The notes: generated by a model not told the origin, from the letters alone. 64,000 nucleotides of DNA from Chaunax sp. Z400 (GCA_037577475.1 CM075195.1:22533399-22597398); one strand, 5' to 3'. Positions 1 to 12,677 are shown, counted from the first letter of the stretch. Translations and numbers: made by a program.

Positions 1-2498
1 TAGAATGTGCCCTTTTTTTTTTCAAGGCTTTGTATTTGAAGAGGGTTTACTTCGCATAACCTGATTTTCTCATATCCTCTTACAGTCGAAGGAATAGTGG
101 TAAGGAAATACTTCAAGAAGTCATCAGGGAAAAGTTTGACTCAAATTGGGCTTTAAGACATTTAAATGAACTGAACATTTTCAAGGGAAGACTCTTGAGC
201 TTCTTATGCAATGATTGTCCAATTTGTAATATCCTGGCCCAGTTGTCTGATTCAGCACCATCATAAAATCTGTTTTTGTGTTTTGCTTAATGAAATTGGT
301 CCTATTTATTAGTTGGCATGCCGCCATCCGGCAGAAAGTTTTGAGGCTTTTTCCAGTGCACAGTTTTAATTAAGAGAGTCAAATCAGATCCCATTCCATC
401 TGTGCAACTACTACCTCCGGAGATTGCGGGACATCAGTGCACCGGGACAAGACTCTACCTGCCGCAGAATTCATTGTACCCTCCTCTGCTTTCTACTCGT
501 TCTTGACATTTTCGATAGCTAGGATAGACTCAGGAATGCTTGGCAGAGAGCTAGGGTGGGAAGGCTTCTGAGGTGAAAGAAAAAAGGCTTTGTGTGAGCT
601 CCTTCCCACCAAGAGTTTTGGGGACACAGACACGGTGGAAAATAAGATGAGTGATATAGACAAAGTAAAAACAGAGAAATTCTTTTGTACATGTGAGAAC
701 GTGAGGGATGATGTGTTTGCTGTGGCATATTTGTTGAAATTTGGATCGGTGCTGTGTGACGATAGATGCCTTCAGGCGTTGTTTTTCACACTATTTCTGC
801 TCCACTCCTGTGCTCTTCGCACTGGGCGGTGGCACTTCAAGGCCACTCACTCTCTGTATGCGATCACTTGGCTGCAGGGTTTTATCTGCCACAGACTGGC
901 CCTACCCAAAGGAGTGTTTGCAAGATCTCAGTAAACACTTGTGGGGTCGATCAGACATTGAAAATTTTGTATGCCATATTTGGTGTGCAAAACAAAGCCC
1001 ACTTTTTTGTTTCCTGATGCCTTATCTTTACTTACAAACATGGCCTATGTAAGTATACTGGCATTTCTGTGGTTTAAGTAATAAAGTGAAGAGCAAAAAA
1101 GTGTAAATTTTCAACTCGAAATGTACCACATCTACATTGTTCTATTTTTCACCTTGTCTGGCCTGATAAGCAGAATGCCTTTGGCACAGAATGTCTTCCT
1201 GTGGTCCTCCAGCTACCATTCAATGATGTGTTTGTTACCATAGTCATTTGTGCTGTGCAGAGTTGACAGATAACATGTCAGAATTAAATAGAGGCAGAAA
1301 TGAAGTCATGGTTTTGCAAAAGGGAAAGAAGGGGACAACTCAAAGCTCAGCAGAACGCCTTGTCCTCCTGATTTTGTAGAGGTAAGAAGATACAGAGATT
1401 GTGCTGTTTATTACCATTCCCATTTCTTTTTTTCCAGTGCTGTGTTAATGACAACAAAGAGTGAAGGCAGATGTGTTTTGGGTTTGGAGGAGAGGAAGCC
1501 CTCTTGATGGAGAAGTGTTGAGCGGTACAGGAAGATCTTATCTGTCTGGCTCTGTTTATCAGCTGCTTTTGTTTCAGCTCTTGATGACTTGATGTCAGAG
1601 CCTTTCCCTCAAGGCTCCGACAAAGACAAGCAGCAACAAAGGGTTGTTTCTTCCTTCTGTCCTGATCTCTCCTTCCCTTTTTTATCTGTCTCTTTTTTAG
1701 AAGAGGAGAGACAAGCCAATCAGAAGTCAGTGCAAAGTCATGCAACAGCTGCATCAAACATAATTTATTTGTCCCTTTGAGCTGTGTCTATTTAATACAA
1801 AATACTGGGTGGAGGTAGTGTGCTTCACTGGTTGGACAATCATATGTCTTTGTGGGATGTTAATGTACAGCATTTTACTGCTCAACATACCACTGGCTCT
1901 TTATGATCTGTGTGTACAGCAGTCTAGAGGCTCACTGGTAATGGGGTTAGCCAGGCTTGCTGCGAACATGATGGGGGTCCTGATTTTCCAGCAGGTGGTC
2001 TTGCTTAATGATGGTCGAGCAGACAGTCCTGTGGAATGCTCCTCGGGGTGGGTGGGATGTGGGATGACTGTTTAAGCCCTCCCTACCTTCTCCTATAGGG
2101 CTTTTTCAGTGAATGAGCCTTGGCCTCACAGAAAACTTTGAGCTTTTTTCCCACTGTTTGTGCAAGGAGGTGGCCCAGAATCGTCTGGAATTCTTTATCT
2201 GCACCAGCTCCTGCCTGGGTGCCTCCTCCCTCCTCACCTTCTTGATATGTGAGGAGATAATGACAGGATGATATGGGCAAAATTGAGAGGAGTGAATGCT
2301 TCAGTTTTTAGCCATGATATTTGCGTGTAATTCTTCATAACTTGAATGCTGAACATCCACAGGGCAGGTGACTAAAGACGTACCGAAAAATGCAGGAGTC
2401 ACTTGTTAATCAGTGACTAAAAACGCTGGAAGATACTCATGTGAGGTTGAGTAGTGCTAATTTTGTCAACGATTTTTACATTTAGTGTTCTGAGTCTG
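1..2498. other. Mostly unique non-coding sequence
   Basis: No recognisable gene or repeat family apart from the low-confidence terminal-exon candidate near the left edge. A short T-run lies at 11-22. A second good acceptor-like site (T-rich tract ending in CCAG near 1439) leads into only a 22-codon open stretch, which I do not call. An AATAAA hexamer sits near 1080. Confidence 0.5.
86..266 (+). CDS. Possible terminal coding exon (unrecognised)
   Basis: I do not recognise a protein here. A pyrimidine-rich tract ending in TTACAG at 81-85 resembles a splice acceptor. Just after it, one frame is open for 59 codons from 87 to a TAA at 264-266. The translation is charged and lacks low complexity (for example EILQEVIREKFDS and CNDCPICNIL), and it has no initiating ATG, as expected for an internal start of a last exon. 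An AATAAA lies about 800 bp downstream at 1080, so a last exon with its 3'UTR is conceivable. Against it: an open frame of this length is not rare by chance, a GTAAGG donor-like hexamer occurs at 100-105, and no family is recognised. Any upstream exons would lie outside the window. Confidence 0.15.
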
Positions 2499-3042
2499 AA
2501 GGCGCGTTCACACTTGTAGTTTGGTTCTCTTGGTCCAGACCCAAGCAGAAATTTCCCTCATATTTTGCAGAAAAACATTTGCAGTCCTGGTTTGCTTAGT
2601 GTTCACACTGGCATTTTTGACATCAAACCAAAAGATACAAAACGGAAGGCATATAGATAAGGTCACAACCTGATTGGACATCTTTTATGACATATTTGTG
2701 ATGTATATTGTGTTACAGAACTTGGCACCTTTGAAAACAATGCTGTGTGCTGAGCTAAATGCGCTTGTTGGATTTGTGTGTGTATGGTGGTATTTTTACC
2801 GCCCGAGGACTCATAAAGAGTTAATGAAATGTATAAAGGAGTGGCAGGAATTGTACTGCTCCACACACAAACGCAGTTATGCTTCAAGGAGACGGCGGTT
2901 CACATCCCATTTTTGTCCAGGGGGCCTCGGTCCGCTTGTTTGGTGCGCACAGGTTCAGGTGACAGTGTTCAAATTAACTGCACTACAGAGAAATCTTACC
3001 AGAGTTTGATTTGATCAAACCAAACTTGCCAAGTGTGAACAC
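2499..3042. mobile_element. Non-autonomous DNA transposon (MITE-like) with inverted ends
   Basis: The left end begins with GCGCGTTCACACTTG followed by AGTTTGGTT. The right end carries AACCAAACTTG then AAGTGTGAAC, which is the reverse complement of the left-end pattern. The roughly 540-bp interior has only short shadow frames. No unambiguous target-site duplication was seen, so the outer limits may be off by several bases. A related terminus (GGTGTGAAAGCGCCC) occurs near 52737, suggesting a dispersed family. The superfamily is not assigned with confidence. Confidence 0.6.
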
Positions 3043-5915
3043 AAATTTCGGATGGAACCAGCCACTCGATGGATCCATTAGTCTTTCGCCCCCATACCCA
3101 GGTCGGACCACTAATTTGCATGTCAGGACCACTGCGGGCCTCCATTTTGACCTATGCAGGCATAGTTCACCATCTTTCAGGTCCTATCACACGTGTTCAC
3201 GCTCCACTGCCCCGAGCAGGTGAAAGGGTCGGTGCTGCGACCGACTCCCAGGGCCCGGAATCTGAGATCCTGCAGCACAGGAAATGAAACTGCTGAACAT
3301 GCAATCCATTGAACAGAATACTTGGCTCGTAAGTCATAAGAAAAAACAATCTATAATATTTTGTCTCCTCTTTTTTGTGGAAAATAAATAAAGATTTTGG
3401 TGAAGTTTTATTTTTTTAAACTACATTTTAGTATCAATTTTACATGTTGATTTACTCACATTTAGTGTTTAATGATGTCGGGGTCATCTGGTCATCGTTT
3501 CGTCTTTGTCAGGGAAAAAAGATCACAATAATTTTCTTTAAGAAAATTAACACTAATGTTGAGTACATGTTGATATGCCAGCCCAGGCTTAGTCCCAGGA
3601 TTTATTTTTGCTTAGGTGACCATCTGAGTTGAATTGAGATCCTGATGTGTTTAATGCTACAGTATGATGGTGCAGTTGACACTTTTGTTAAGACTATGCT
3701 TACTGATGTAGTGCTTGTTTACCCTGAGAATTAATTTTATTTCATACAAACTTAATAATTTCCTCTGAGTTTACCAGGGGCAGTCTTTTCTACTGACAAG
3801 GTGGTCTGCCTCCGCTATAAAACACTGGGAAATCTCACAGCAACTTTTCTGCCCTATAATTTAAATATCCGACTCAACTACCACCTGCTCATGTTTTAAG
3901 CTTACCTAGAAATTCTAGTGATAGATTAGAGCATCCCTCCTGTACAGTGAACATGACAAACAACTATATTTGACTTTCCAAGGTATAAAAAATTTGGGTA
4001 ATTCCAAAGGGGAGATGGAGTTTTTTTTAATTGTTGCCCTTGAAACTGTGTGAGAACATACAGCCATGCCCCGGTGACTGAACTAAAGCACTGGGGTCCT
4101 TATCCAGTCCATGTCTACACAAGCAGCCTTTTGTCTTCAGGGAGTCATAAGAAGTCGAGACGACTGACTTTAAGGATTGCATTTTTCTCAGGGTCCTTGA
4201 ATGGATTAGGCAATAGTGAGAGTTCATTTGCTTGCTACAGAGCTTTTCTACAAAGGTGTATTCCTGGTAAGTCCGTGCACCATGTGTGGCTTATGTCAAA
4301 GCGTTTATGCAATGAAGCGAACAGAATGGACAAATAGAAAGGCTCTGATGAAATAAGCAACAAAGACTCGAAGAGAGAATCAAGACCAATGGACCTGTTT
4401 CCCAGCTAGCCCAGAGTCTCCAGAGTTATTGCACATTTTAGATTTTAATTAAAAATGCGGGAGTGGAAAGCCTGTTTGGCATAGCAATAAAGGACTTTGA
4501 AATGAAAAAGCCATGAAAGATGGAAGAGAGCAAAGGAGGAACAGACCACTTAACCGCAGGCTGTTCACCTTGGCTTATGTCCCAACTAGAATGAGGAGTG
4601 TATCACTGTCTTCCTGATAAGAATCAGAGATGGTATTGATTGTACCCAAAGACACCAACATGTAGTGACATGCCTGTCACATCAGTGAGATGTTAACATG
4701 GCCACTGTGTACACGCAGAGCTACTTTGCAACATCAAGCCAAATATCCTGAATCTATTAGTTTTTACTTGCTCAGTGCAATAAGAGAATTCATGCACTGT
4801 GACATACCTGTAAAATCTGTATAGTAATGGAACCTGCTGTTAAAGGTCTTATTACACAAAGATCTTCAATCTTGTTTGTGGAAGTTCACACCATACCTTG
4901 GCTATGAATAACTCAGCCACCTGCAGAAGTATTTATTAAAAAGGCCTGCTCCATGTCTTAAACATGGAGCAGCTCTTCTTTAGTTCAGGAGAGGGGAACT
5001 GACCTGGGAGGCTCTGGGCAGGGACTTGGATGTACAGTGACCCGGAAACATCCCTCTTCCATCCCAGACATAAAGAGCTCAGTGCAGCAGTCTGCATGAG
5101 ATTTGGGCTCCCTTTAGGGAACTGGATCCGTGACAAAATTCTTGCTCCAAGACTGCATCTCTGAAGCAGGGCAGCTGCTGTGGCAAGTGTGGCTACTTAC
5201 TGTCAGCATGCCAGAAACATCAGGTTTAGAAAAAAGGGTTTTTGTAGCATAGCAGAGGCCCTAATGTGTTTTAGATTTAGGTCAACTCAGCTGTCACTCC
5301 AGTGCGCATCAGATTAAGAGAAAACAAGGGAAGAGAATGAAATGGTTTTTTTTGACTGTAACTTCTTTTTGTTGCACGATACAGAAGGGACATCTTTGAT
5401 AAGCCTTTCCTCTGGTAATAGTTTGACAAACTATAGCTTCCATGTGATTGTGCTTGATAAAGATTAGATTAGTAGTAGATTATTGAACATATGCAACGCA
5501 CGCTAAACTGCTAATTCAGTTAGACGTCTCCGCCTCCAGAATTATGTCAGCATTTTCCAGCAGTGTTTCAAATACTGTGCTTTCCACCTCAGAATTAACA
5601 TCTTTCAGTGTTGTCAAAGTTTTTGACTTTTTAGAACATTTTTCTGGTAGTTGGATGAAAACAGAAAGGATTTGACTCAGAGGTTAAACACATTCTGTCA
5701 CCCTCTGGATCTGGGCTGGAAATGCAGTGAACCAGTGTTAGTAAATTAGACCTATCATGTCCCCCATTGTCTCGTGGCGTGCACCTGTTGCATACCAACA
5801 TCCGTGTGCATGGCAGTCTGGCTAATTATATAATATTGGTATCCTGGGCTACATTTGGACTGATTTAAATGTCTGTTCTTTAACAAAAGTTTCAATAACA
5901 ACTCCCCCTGACAAG
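3043..5915. other. Non-coding stretch without identified features
   Basis: AT-rich sequence with no exon-like open frame and no recognised repeat. Short frames here do not resemble proteins. Confidence 0.45.
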
Positions 5916-6112
5916 TTCTGTTTAACCACCCATTTGACACCCATGTGTGGTTCTGGTCCAGCTTTCCTCCAGATTTTGGAACTGGAACTGTAAGATTTTG
6001 CTCCCATTTAGCCACATGAGCATTAGTGAGGTCTGGCACTGTAATGTTGGCCTATAAGGCCTGGCTCACAGTCGGTGTTCCAATTCATTCCAAAGGCATG
6101 TGATTAGTTTAA
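5916..6112 (-). pseudogene. Tc1/mariner-type transposase C-terminal remnant
   Basis: Read on the minus strand from about 6110 down, the translation gives WNELEHRL, then a stop, then ARPYRPT. After a frame change it gives PDLTNAHVAKWEQ (near 6040-6000), and after another change QNLEESW. This order matches the C-terminal part of Tc1-like (IS630/Tc1/mariner) transposases, in which an LWDELERRL-type segment after the last catalytic acidic residue is followed by a PDL-x-AL-x-EW block and then an LV-SMPRR-type block. In an intact element this DDE enzyme binds the terminal inverted repeats and inserts at TA dinucleotides. Only the C-terminal part survives, and it has a stop and at least two frame disruptions. 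Flanking sequence down to about 5740 may belong to the same element. Confidence 0.7.
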
Positions 6113-6130
6113 TTCCAAACTCTTTATATG

Positions 6131-6171
6131 TTTAGGTTTACGGTCAAGGTTAGGTTTAGGTTTACGGTTCC
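6131..6171. repeat. Short degenerate TTAGGT/TTACGG repeats
   Basis: Repeated hexamer-like units (TTTAGGTTTACGGT, then AGGTTAGGTTTAGG, then TTTACGGT) form about 40 bp of telomere-like imperfect tandem sequence. This is too short and too variable to call an interstitial telomere. Confidence 0.4.
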
Positions 6172-6794
6172 CAAATCATGTACAGAAATGTTGCCATTGC
6201 AGAACCTTACCTTGAGTCTAATCTCATGCATTGCCTAATTTAACACTACAGTGCTGCACATACAGGAAGGAGGGTAGACTTGACAGTTGGGGGTCCCATA
6301 TTCACAAACAAATTATGGTATTTATAACCTCTCCTTTTGCTTTTTTGCTCCTCAGACAGCAGAGTCTGATACTTCCTTTCCACGCCCTCATCTCCACTTC
6401 ATCATCCCATGAATGTTGATTGGATGATAAATCCAGGACGAACTCCACTTCCTCCCTTGTGACTTGTCCTCTTGATTCCTTCTGTGTTTGCCATTATTGG
6501 TCTATTTTTCTTCCTTCTTTCTGGTATCATTTTCTATCACCTTCTAATATACATTTTGGGTTTTATGTGTCCATTCTCACTTTTAAAACAAATCAAGTCC
6601 TTCCAACATTTGTTGCCCCACCCACCTTGCCATTATTCTCACAGTTGTCATCTTCTTCCTCCTAGTGTTTCCATCACACAGTGGTTCCCCATGTAATTAG
6701 ACTGGAATCCCATGCTCTATAAAGCTGTCATAGTCCTAACAACCAGGTGCACTTTGTGCAGACTTGACATCGGCCTCTGACCTAATTTCATATA

Positions 6795-7615
<821 letters not shown>

Positions 7616-7652
7616 ACACACACACACACACAGAGAGAGAGAGCGAGAGAGA
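7616..7652. repeat. Compound (CA)n(GA)n microsatellite
   Basis: About eight CA units run directly into GA units with one C interruption. Confidence 0.95.
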
Positions 7653-8043
7653 GACATACAGACATACTTTACTATCTTCCGATCAGAATGAGACATACTA
7701 TGATGCTTTATCTGACCCAGTCATTACATTGTTATTGCTTTAAACAATCACTGGTTTATAGTAACAAGTACACACAAAAAATAGATGGTTCCACAAGGGG
7801 TTTTAGGGTTTGGGTAGCACCATAAAGGTCCCCTGTGGCTCTGTTTTTGTATACTCTGTTTAACTAATTGTGTTCACCATTTTAAGGGAAGGAGCAACTA
7901 TGAGGAGAAATGTAGCAGAGAAAGCCTGATTGGTAATATATGGCAGAAAGTAAAGAAAGAGAGTCCAAGGATAAAGAGTGATAGGGAGTGCCAGAGATGG
8001 GAAGACTGGAGAAGAGAAGAGGAAGTAAGGGAAAGAAAAAAAA

Positions 8044-8059
8044 GATAGATAGATAGATG

Positions 8060-8101
<42 letters not shown>
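8044..8101. repeat. Compound (GATA)n-(GA)n microsatellite
   Basis: Three to four GATA units, an interruption, then about 18 GA units. The Ser/Leu-rich frames on the minus strand are repeat artefacts. Confidence 0.97.
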
Positions 8102-8104
<3 letters not shown>

Positions 8105-8605
8105 GTAGCAGGTGCCATGAGGGAGCTTTCGGCATTCTCCAGTAGAAGTATGTTGCCTCAGAGAGGCGAGGCCTGAGGGAGCAAGTTTTATCACAAACTG
8201 AGGTGTTGCCAGAGGCATGTTCAGATCAGCCTCTCACTAACTTCCTCTGTCTTGTCACTCTGACACCCCTTGTCCTGCATTACCTCGACATTGTGGCCTT
8301 ATTACCATATAGCACTCTCAGCCATTTCGATATGTTCCCAATCCTCCTGTGACCATGAGAAGAGTAGCAACAGCTGAAAAACTTTCTACATCTATCAATC
8401 AGAGAGATTTTTTCCCCTGCACTGAGTGGGCAGAGACTTGTCCTGGAAGAGCACTTGAAGTAAACATGTTTGAAAGGGCTCTTAGAGAAATATATGAACA
8501 GTGAGATTGATAGAGGTGTTGAAATGGAGAGTTTGGGTTTGCACTGTGCTAGTTTTCCATACACTACGTGGCCTTCTTGGACAGGTTGTCAGAAAAAGAG
8601 TATCC

Positions 8606-8656
8606 TATACATATATATATACATATATATAGGGTTACCCATGTCTGTCTGTCTGT
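8606..8656. repeat. AT-rich (TA/CA) tract followed by (TGTC)n
   Basis: Alternating ATATATAC units at 8608-8631 are followed by about four TGTC units at 8642-8656. Confidence 0.8.
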
Positions 8657-10598
8657 AACAGTTTTGATAGAGGGTATGGTCTGTCCACACCAGCACAAGT
8701 AGCTTGGCTGTTATTTGTTATATGTTATACATGAATATATGAATATGGCAGCCATTGATTTATGGTGCGCAGGAAATGCTTTGTGTCCCAGGCATTAATG
8801 ATGATGTAGAAATGATTCTCTTTGCCCAATCTGTGGTTTCTTTGTAAATGACAAACAACACCAATCTTTAATAGTTAGACATTAGCACAATGTCAAGCTA
8901 GTTAGAGGTTGGAGATGTAACCCTGTCTCCTAATAGATACGTTAATATGCCACCAATTTGTCTCGCCAAATGTGTTTTGGAGGAAACCAAAAATGCCTGA
9001 ATTACGTTCACAGACAATGTTTTGTACAAATCGATAATTTGACATCGTGACATCACTGGGCAACTCTTAAAGAATTTAAAGGAGGTTTACGTGGATGGTT
9101 GGATGTGTCTTTGAAACACAAGACCAGGGATTATTTTTGTTAGACCTGTAACACACCTTGGTCTCACAGACAGAAGATCTTTCACTAAGAGCAGGAATCC
9201 TCGATGAGTCTGTCTGGTCTTCAAGGTACAGTATTTTCTGGCTGGTTGGTGCTCCTGTGCTCCTGCGTCTCTCCTTCACGACTCCACCCTTCCCCCAGCC
9301 TGTGTCTCCTCTCACCAATTAAATCACACTACATAGCCAAATAAAACTCGGGCTTGCTAGAATGCACGCTGTAGCCAGTTAGTCCTCCGTGTTTCCTGCA
9401 GTTAGTAACTGGTTTAGTATTTTGATTTTGAACATAACGTACGCGCATCAAGAAGGATTTAGTCAAAGGGAAGTTGATCGGCTGATTTGGTCTTAAAATG
9501 GCTCCATAGATATTTATGATCCCTTTTTGACACTCTGCAGTTGACTACCTTGAGGTCATCAGTGCAGCCTGACTCTTCAAGCACAGGACAAGTTCCAGCA
9601 TGCAAGCTCCAGTGTATTCAGTGAATGAGAAAATGTGAAATGTCATGTGTTCTATAGGCTCCCAGCAAATATTGGCTTTGCTTTTGTCTCGGATGAATTG
9701 AGGGAATATCTAAGGGAGCTTCAAAGGCTGAACAAATCCACCTTTTGGTGGGTTTGAACTTGTCTTACAGACAAACTATCTCCCCAATTTTACACTTTCC
9801 ATGAAACATCAAAGTCCTCTGGATTTAATTAATTAAAAAAAAATCTGAGTATGACTGCAAGCAATAGCTTTATTTCTTTGAGAGATGTTCAGGTTAAGGG
9901 AATTCACCAACACCAATAATACCTTTATTATTTTATCTTCTCCACACTTCTTGGTCAGACTTCAGATACAAAATTCCAGCTGAAATTTCCCCACATCCTT
10001 TTTTCACCCATTGACTTCCAGGACCTCATTCTAGCCCGGTCAGGGTTCAGGCTGGTGAACGACTATCCAGTCTTTAGACGTCCCATTCCAGCTAAACAAG
10101 GGAAGAGTGAAAGGCAACAGGTCAACCTGCAGTTCGGTTTTACCTGGGGCCAGAGGTGTGTGAATGGATGGGGGTGAAATCAGGGTCAAACATGTTCACC
10201 TCACCAAAACAAATCTTTGACACATTCCAGATTGACAATTTTAAACATCTTTCTATGATTATCATTAACTTTTATATTTGTTTGCATTTCAAACTTTCCT
10301 AAATTAAAATAAAAGCTCATCACTTTACTGACCGTTTGAGCTTAACAGGTCTGCTGTAATGAAATTAGAATGTGTTTGTATATGTGAGTGTGCTCTTGCC
10401 ATTGAGCACATCCACCCCCTTCCTTTAGCCTTTCCAAAGTGGTTCTTTGTTGCTCCCTCTCAAGCCAAATCTCTTTCTTTGTTTCTGTATGTGTTTCTGC
10501 ATGTCTGTCTATATGTGAGTCACTCTTAAACAAACTGTTACTCTCCATCTATGTCTTTCTCTCTGTCTCTCAGCATGGCTCTCTCTTTCTCTGTTCAG
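8657..10598. other. Non-coding stretch
   Basis: No feature identified until the candidate exon. The final 200 bp upstream of it are pyrimidine-rich (CTCT/TTTC). Confidence 0.4.
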
Positions 10599-10671
10599 TC
10601 TGAGCAGATTGAACTTGTCGGTTACGATGCCAGCAGAATCTTGATCAGCCCCAATTTACATCTAGACAATG
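10599..10671 (+). CDS. Candidate internal coding exon (unrecognised)
   Basis: This 73-nt segment follows a strong acceptor-like tract, CTCTCTTTCTCTGTTCAG, ending at 10598, with no other AG for 24 nt upstream. It ends at ATG followed by GTAGGA, a moderate donor. Only one of the three frames is open throughout. It starts in phase 0 and reads SEQIELVGYDASRILIS and onward to a Gly codon that would span the donor. The composition looks protein-like and free of low complexity. It faintly recalls a beta-propeller (YWTD-type) strand pattern, but that is not enough to name a family. If real, it is one small exon of a plus-strand gene with very long introns. A chance combination of a pyrimidine tract and a short open frame is quite possible. 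Confidence 0.25.
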
Positions 10672-11493
10672 GTAGGAGTTGAGAGGCGATTTCTCTCTTC
10701 TTTTTCCTCTCATTTCCCCTCCTTGAACCCCCTATTCCTCTTTCTTGTTCTCCCTTCTGCCCCTGTGTATTTGCCAACACCCCCACCCCTCCTTCTTTGT
10801 TGTTTTTTTGGGAAGATGGGTGTCCTGAGAGACGGGAAATAAAGAACGGAGTGGGAGCCTCCTCGACACTAGACTAAACTGAATGTTTCTGGACTTCATC
10901 AGTGCCTCAGAGGACAGAGGATGTAGGCCTCCCGATAATGAACTCTACACATTCATCTTTAACTCAAGTTAAAGTTTTTAATGGCAGAGCCAGCCTTCTG
11001 CTCCATTATTTACCTGCATTTTCTTAATGACAGTGTGTATGACACAACACCGCATACTACTGTCAATGAACATGAGCCTCATTTGGCATCAATTCTGGTG
11101 TCATACATTGAAATTCAAATTCACATCCTCGTTGAAAGAATCCACCCTCACAATTAACAGGCTGCTCTGTGCACAAGCATAAAGCCTCTCAGATTTGACG
11201 AAGTGCTGCAAACTAAAACTGACTCTGCATATTAATTGCTGTTTAAACTAATTGTATGTAAGAGAACAGCGAGGTGGAGAAGCCTGTCAAGGCGCAATGA
11301 AACTGAAATTTATCTGTATTCCAAGGAAGTAAATTGTAAAATATGGTTTCACTAAAAAGGAGAATCTTGTGAAAATGAATATCCAGGATTGGACAGTAGC
11401 GCATACATGTTGGGTAATCCATTATAGAAATATATGAAGTCTAACAGACTACAATAAAAAAAAATTGGCATTTTTTTTCTGGATGTTGTAGCT

Positions 11494-11526
<33 letters not shown>

Positions 11527-12156
11527 CTACCCAGTGTTGGTGTGTACGAGGCTAAGCTACATTTTGATGGTTTGTAAATACCTCAAAACCCAGTGGCTGG
11601 CTGCTTGTTAAACCACACTGACATGTTGCTGGCCCAAGTGATGTTACAAATGAGTTTGCCTGTTTTCACTGAGTAGTAGCATTGGGTGATTGATTACATT
11701 TTTAAGGAACTTGATGAACACTGTGGACATCCATTGGTCTGTAGTACAGTTTATGGTGTCCTGTTATAAATGAGACGATGCTCAGGAGTAACTAAAACAA
11801 CCAAATCAAGAGCAGACCAGCATATCCCCTTACAAAGCTCTAGGTTTTATAGTCTGAATTAGGGCCTTTCTGATTTGAAGAAATGGCAGAAATGTCATGC
11901 TCATTCCACTTAATTCAGTGCAGTTGTAACTGTAGCTGTGAGAATGTCTGTGAAACATAAAATAAATTTGTAGCTGTTGCCCAGCGAGTCTGGAATGAGT
12001 ATTTTTAGGAGGAAGTCTAATGAGAAATACAGGAGGTTCCATCAGCACAACTCTCTTGACGAAATTTATTCTTAAACCTTGAAGTTAGGTCTCTAATTCA
12101 CACAACACAATGACTGAGTAGATGTAAACATCAATTGGACGTTATGATTTAGATGT
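10672..12156. other. Non-coding stretch; possible conserved element inside
   Basis: No gene seen. The interval 10960-11290 is unusually rich in homeodomain-like TAAT/ATTA cores and lacks repeat character, so it is a weak candidate for conserved non-coding sequence. The AAAG microsatellite is listed separately. Confidence 0.35.
11494..11525. repeat. (AAAG)n microsatellite
   Basis: About eight tandem AAAG units, pure on this strand. Confidence 0.95.
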
Positions 12157-12157
12157 T

Positions 12158-12260
12158 TCCTGGTCCAACACACTTGATTCAAATGAATGGGTTGTTATGA
12201 TTCCTCAGCTAATCATTTGAATCAGGTGTGTGTTGGAAGAGGCAGGACTCCAAAATGGGT
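12158..12260. mobile_element. Short foldback element with hairpin arms
   Basis: Arm one (12164-12186) begins TCCAACACAC and ends TTCAAATGA. Arm two (12213-12237) begins TCATTTGAA and ends GTGTGTTGGA. They pair over about 23 bp with one mismatch and one 2-nt gap, leaving a 26-nt loop. I recognise this pairing of TCCAACACAC and TGATTCAAATGA arms as typical of a dispersed teleost foldback/MITE sequence. It has no coding capacity. Confidence 0.55.
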
Positions 12261-12325
12261 CAGGGAATCCCCAGCACAGCGCCTGATATGGTACAAGATG
12301 TTCATTTTGCATTACAGCCTTAAAG

Positions 12326-12677
12326 CCTGACTCCACACTACAGGAGAATTAGGCCGATTTAACCCCGATTCACTTGTTCTGACAATGAGAGGACAAACTG
12401 GTCTGGAACTTTGGTGGGTCCTGATTTTTGGCCCAGATTACCTTGTAATGTGATGTGTTTACTGATCCAGTTTTACTCCTCCCAGTCTGCTTGAGGACAA
12501 TCTGAGCTGCCCTGATAATTTTCAAACCTGTTTTTTAATTTTTTTTTTTTGTGGCTTTTTATGCCTTTATTGGACAGGACAGCTGAAGAGGTGACAGGAA
12601 ATGTGGGAAATGTCGAGAGAAGATTCTGAAAAGATGTTTCCAGAATCAGTTGGGATTTTAAAACTCCTGTAGTTTCA
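12326..12677. mobile_element. MITE family A, copy 1 (contains a second repeat)
   Basis: It starts with CCACACTACAGGAGAAT and ends with AAAACTCCTGTAGTTTCA, an inverted repeat built around CACTACAGGAG. Blocks such as CCAGATTA and GATAATTTTCAAAC align in order with the copy at 26526-27166. Its interior differs. In place of the middle of the longer copy it holds a T-run and, at about 12551-12600, the sequence CCTTTATTGGACAGGACAG followed by GTGACAGGAAATG, which I know as a very common fish dispersed repeat. This copy is therefore internally replaced or carries a nested insertion. Confidence 0.7.

Noticed and set aside
1347..1757. 136-codon minus-strand open frame
   Set aside because: No family resemblance. 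The codon content looks random and the frame overlaps a plus-strand pyrimidine-rich segment.
6131..6171. Interstitial telomere
   Set aside because: The units are not TTAGGG and only about 40 bp of degenerate sequence is present.
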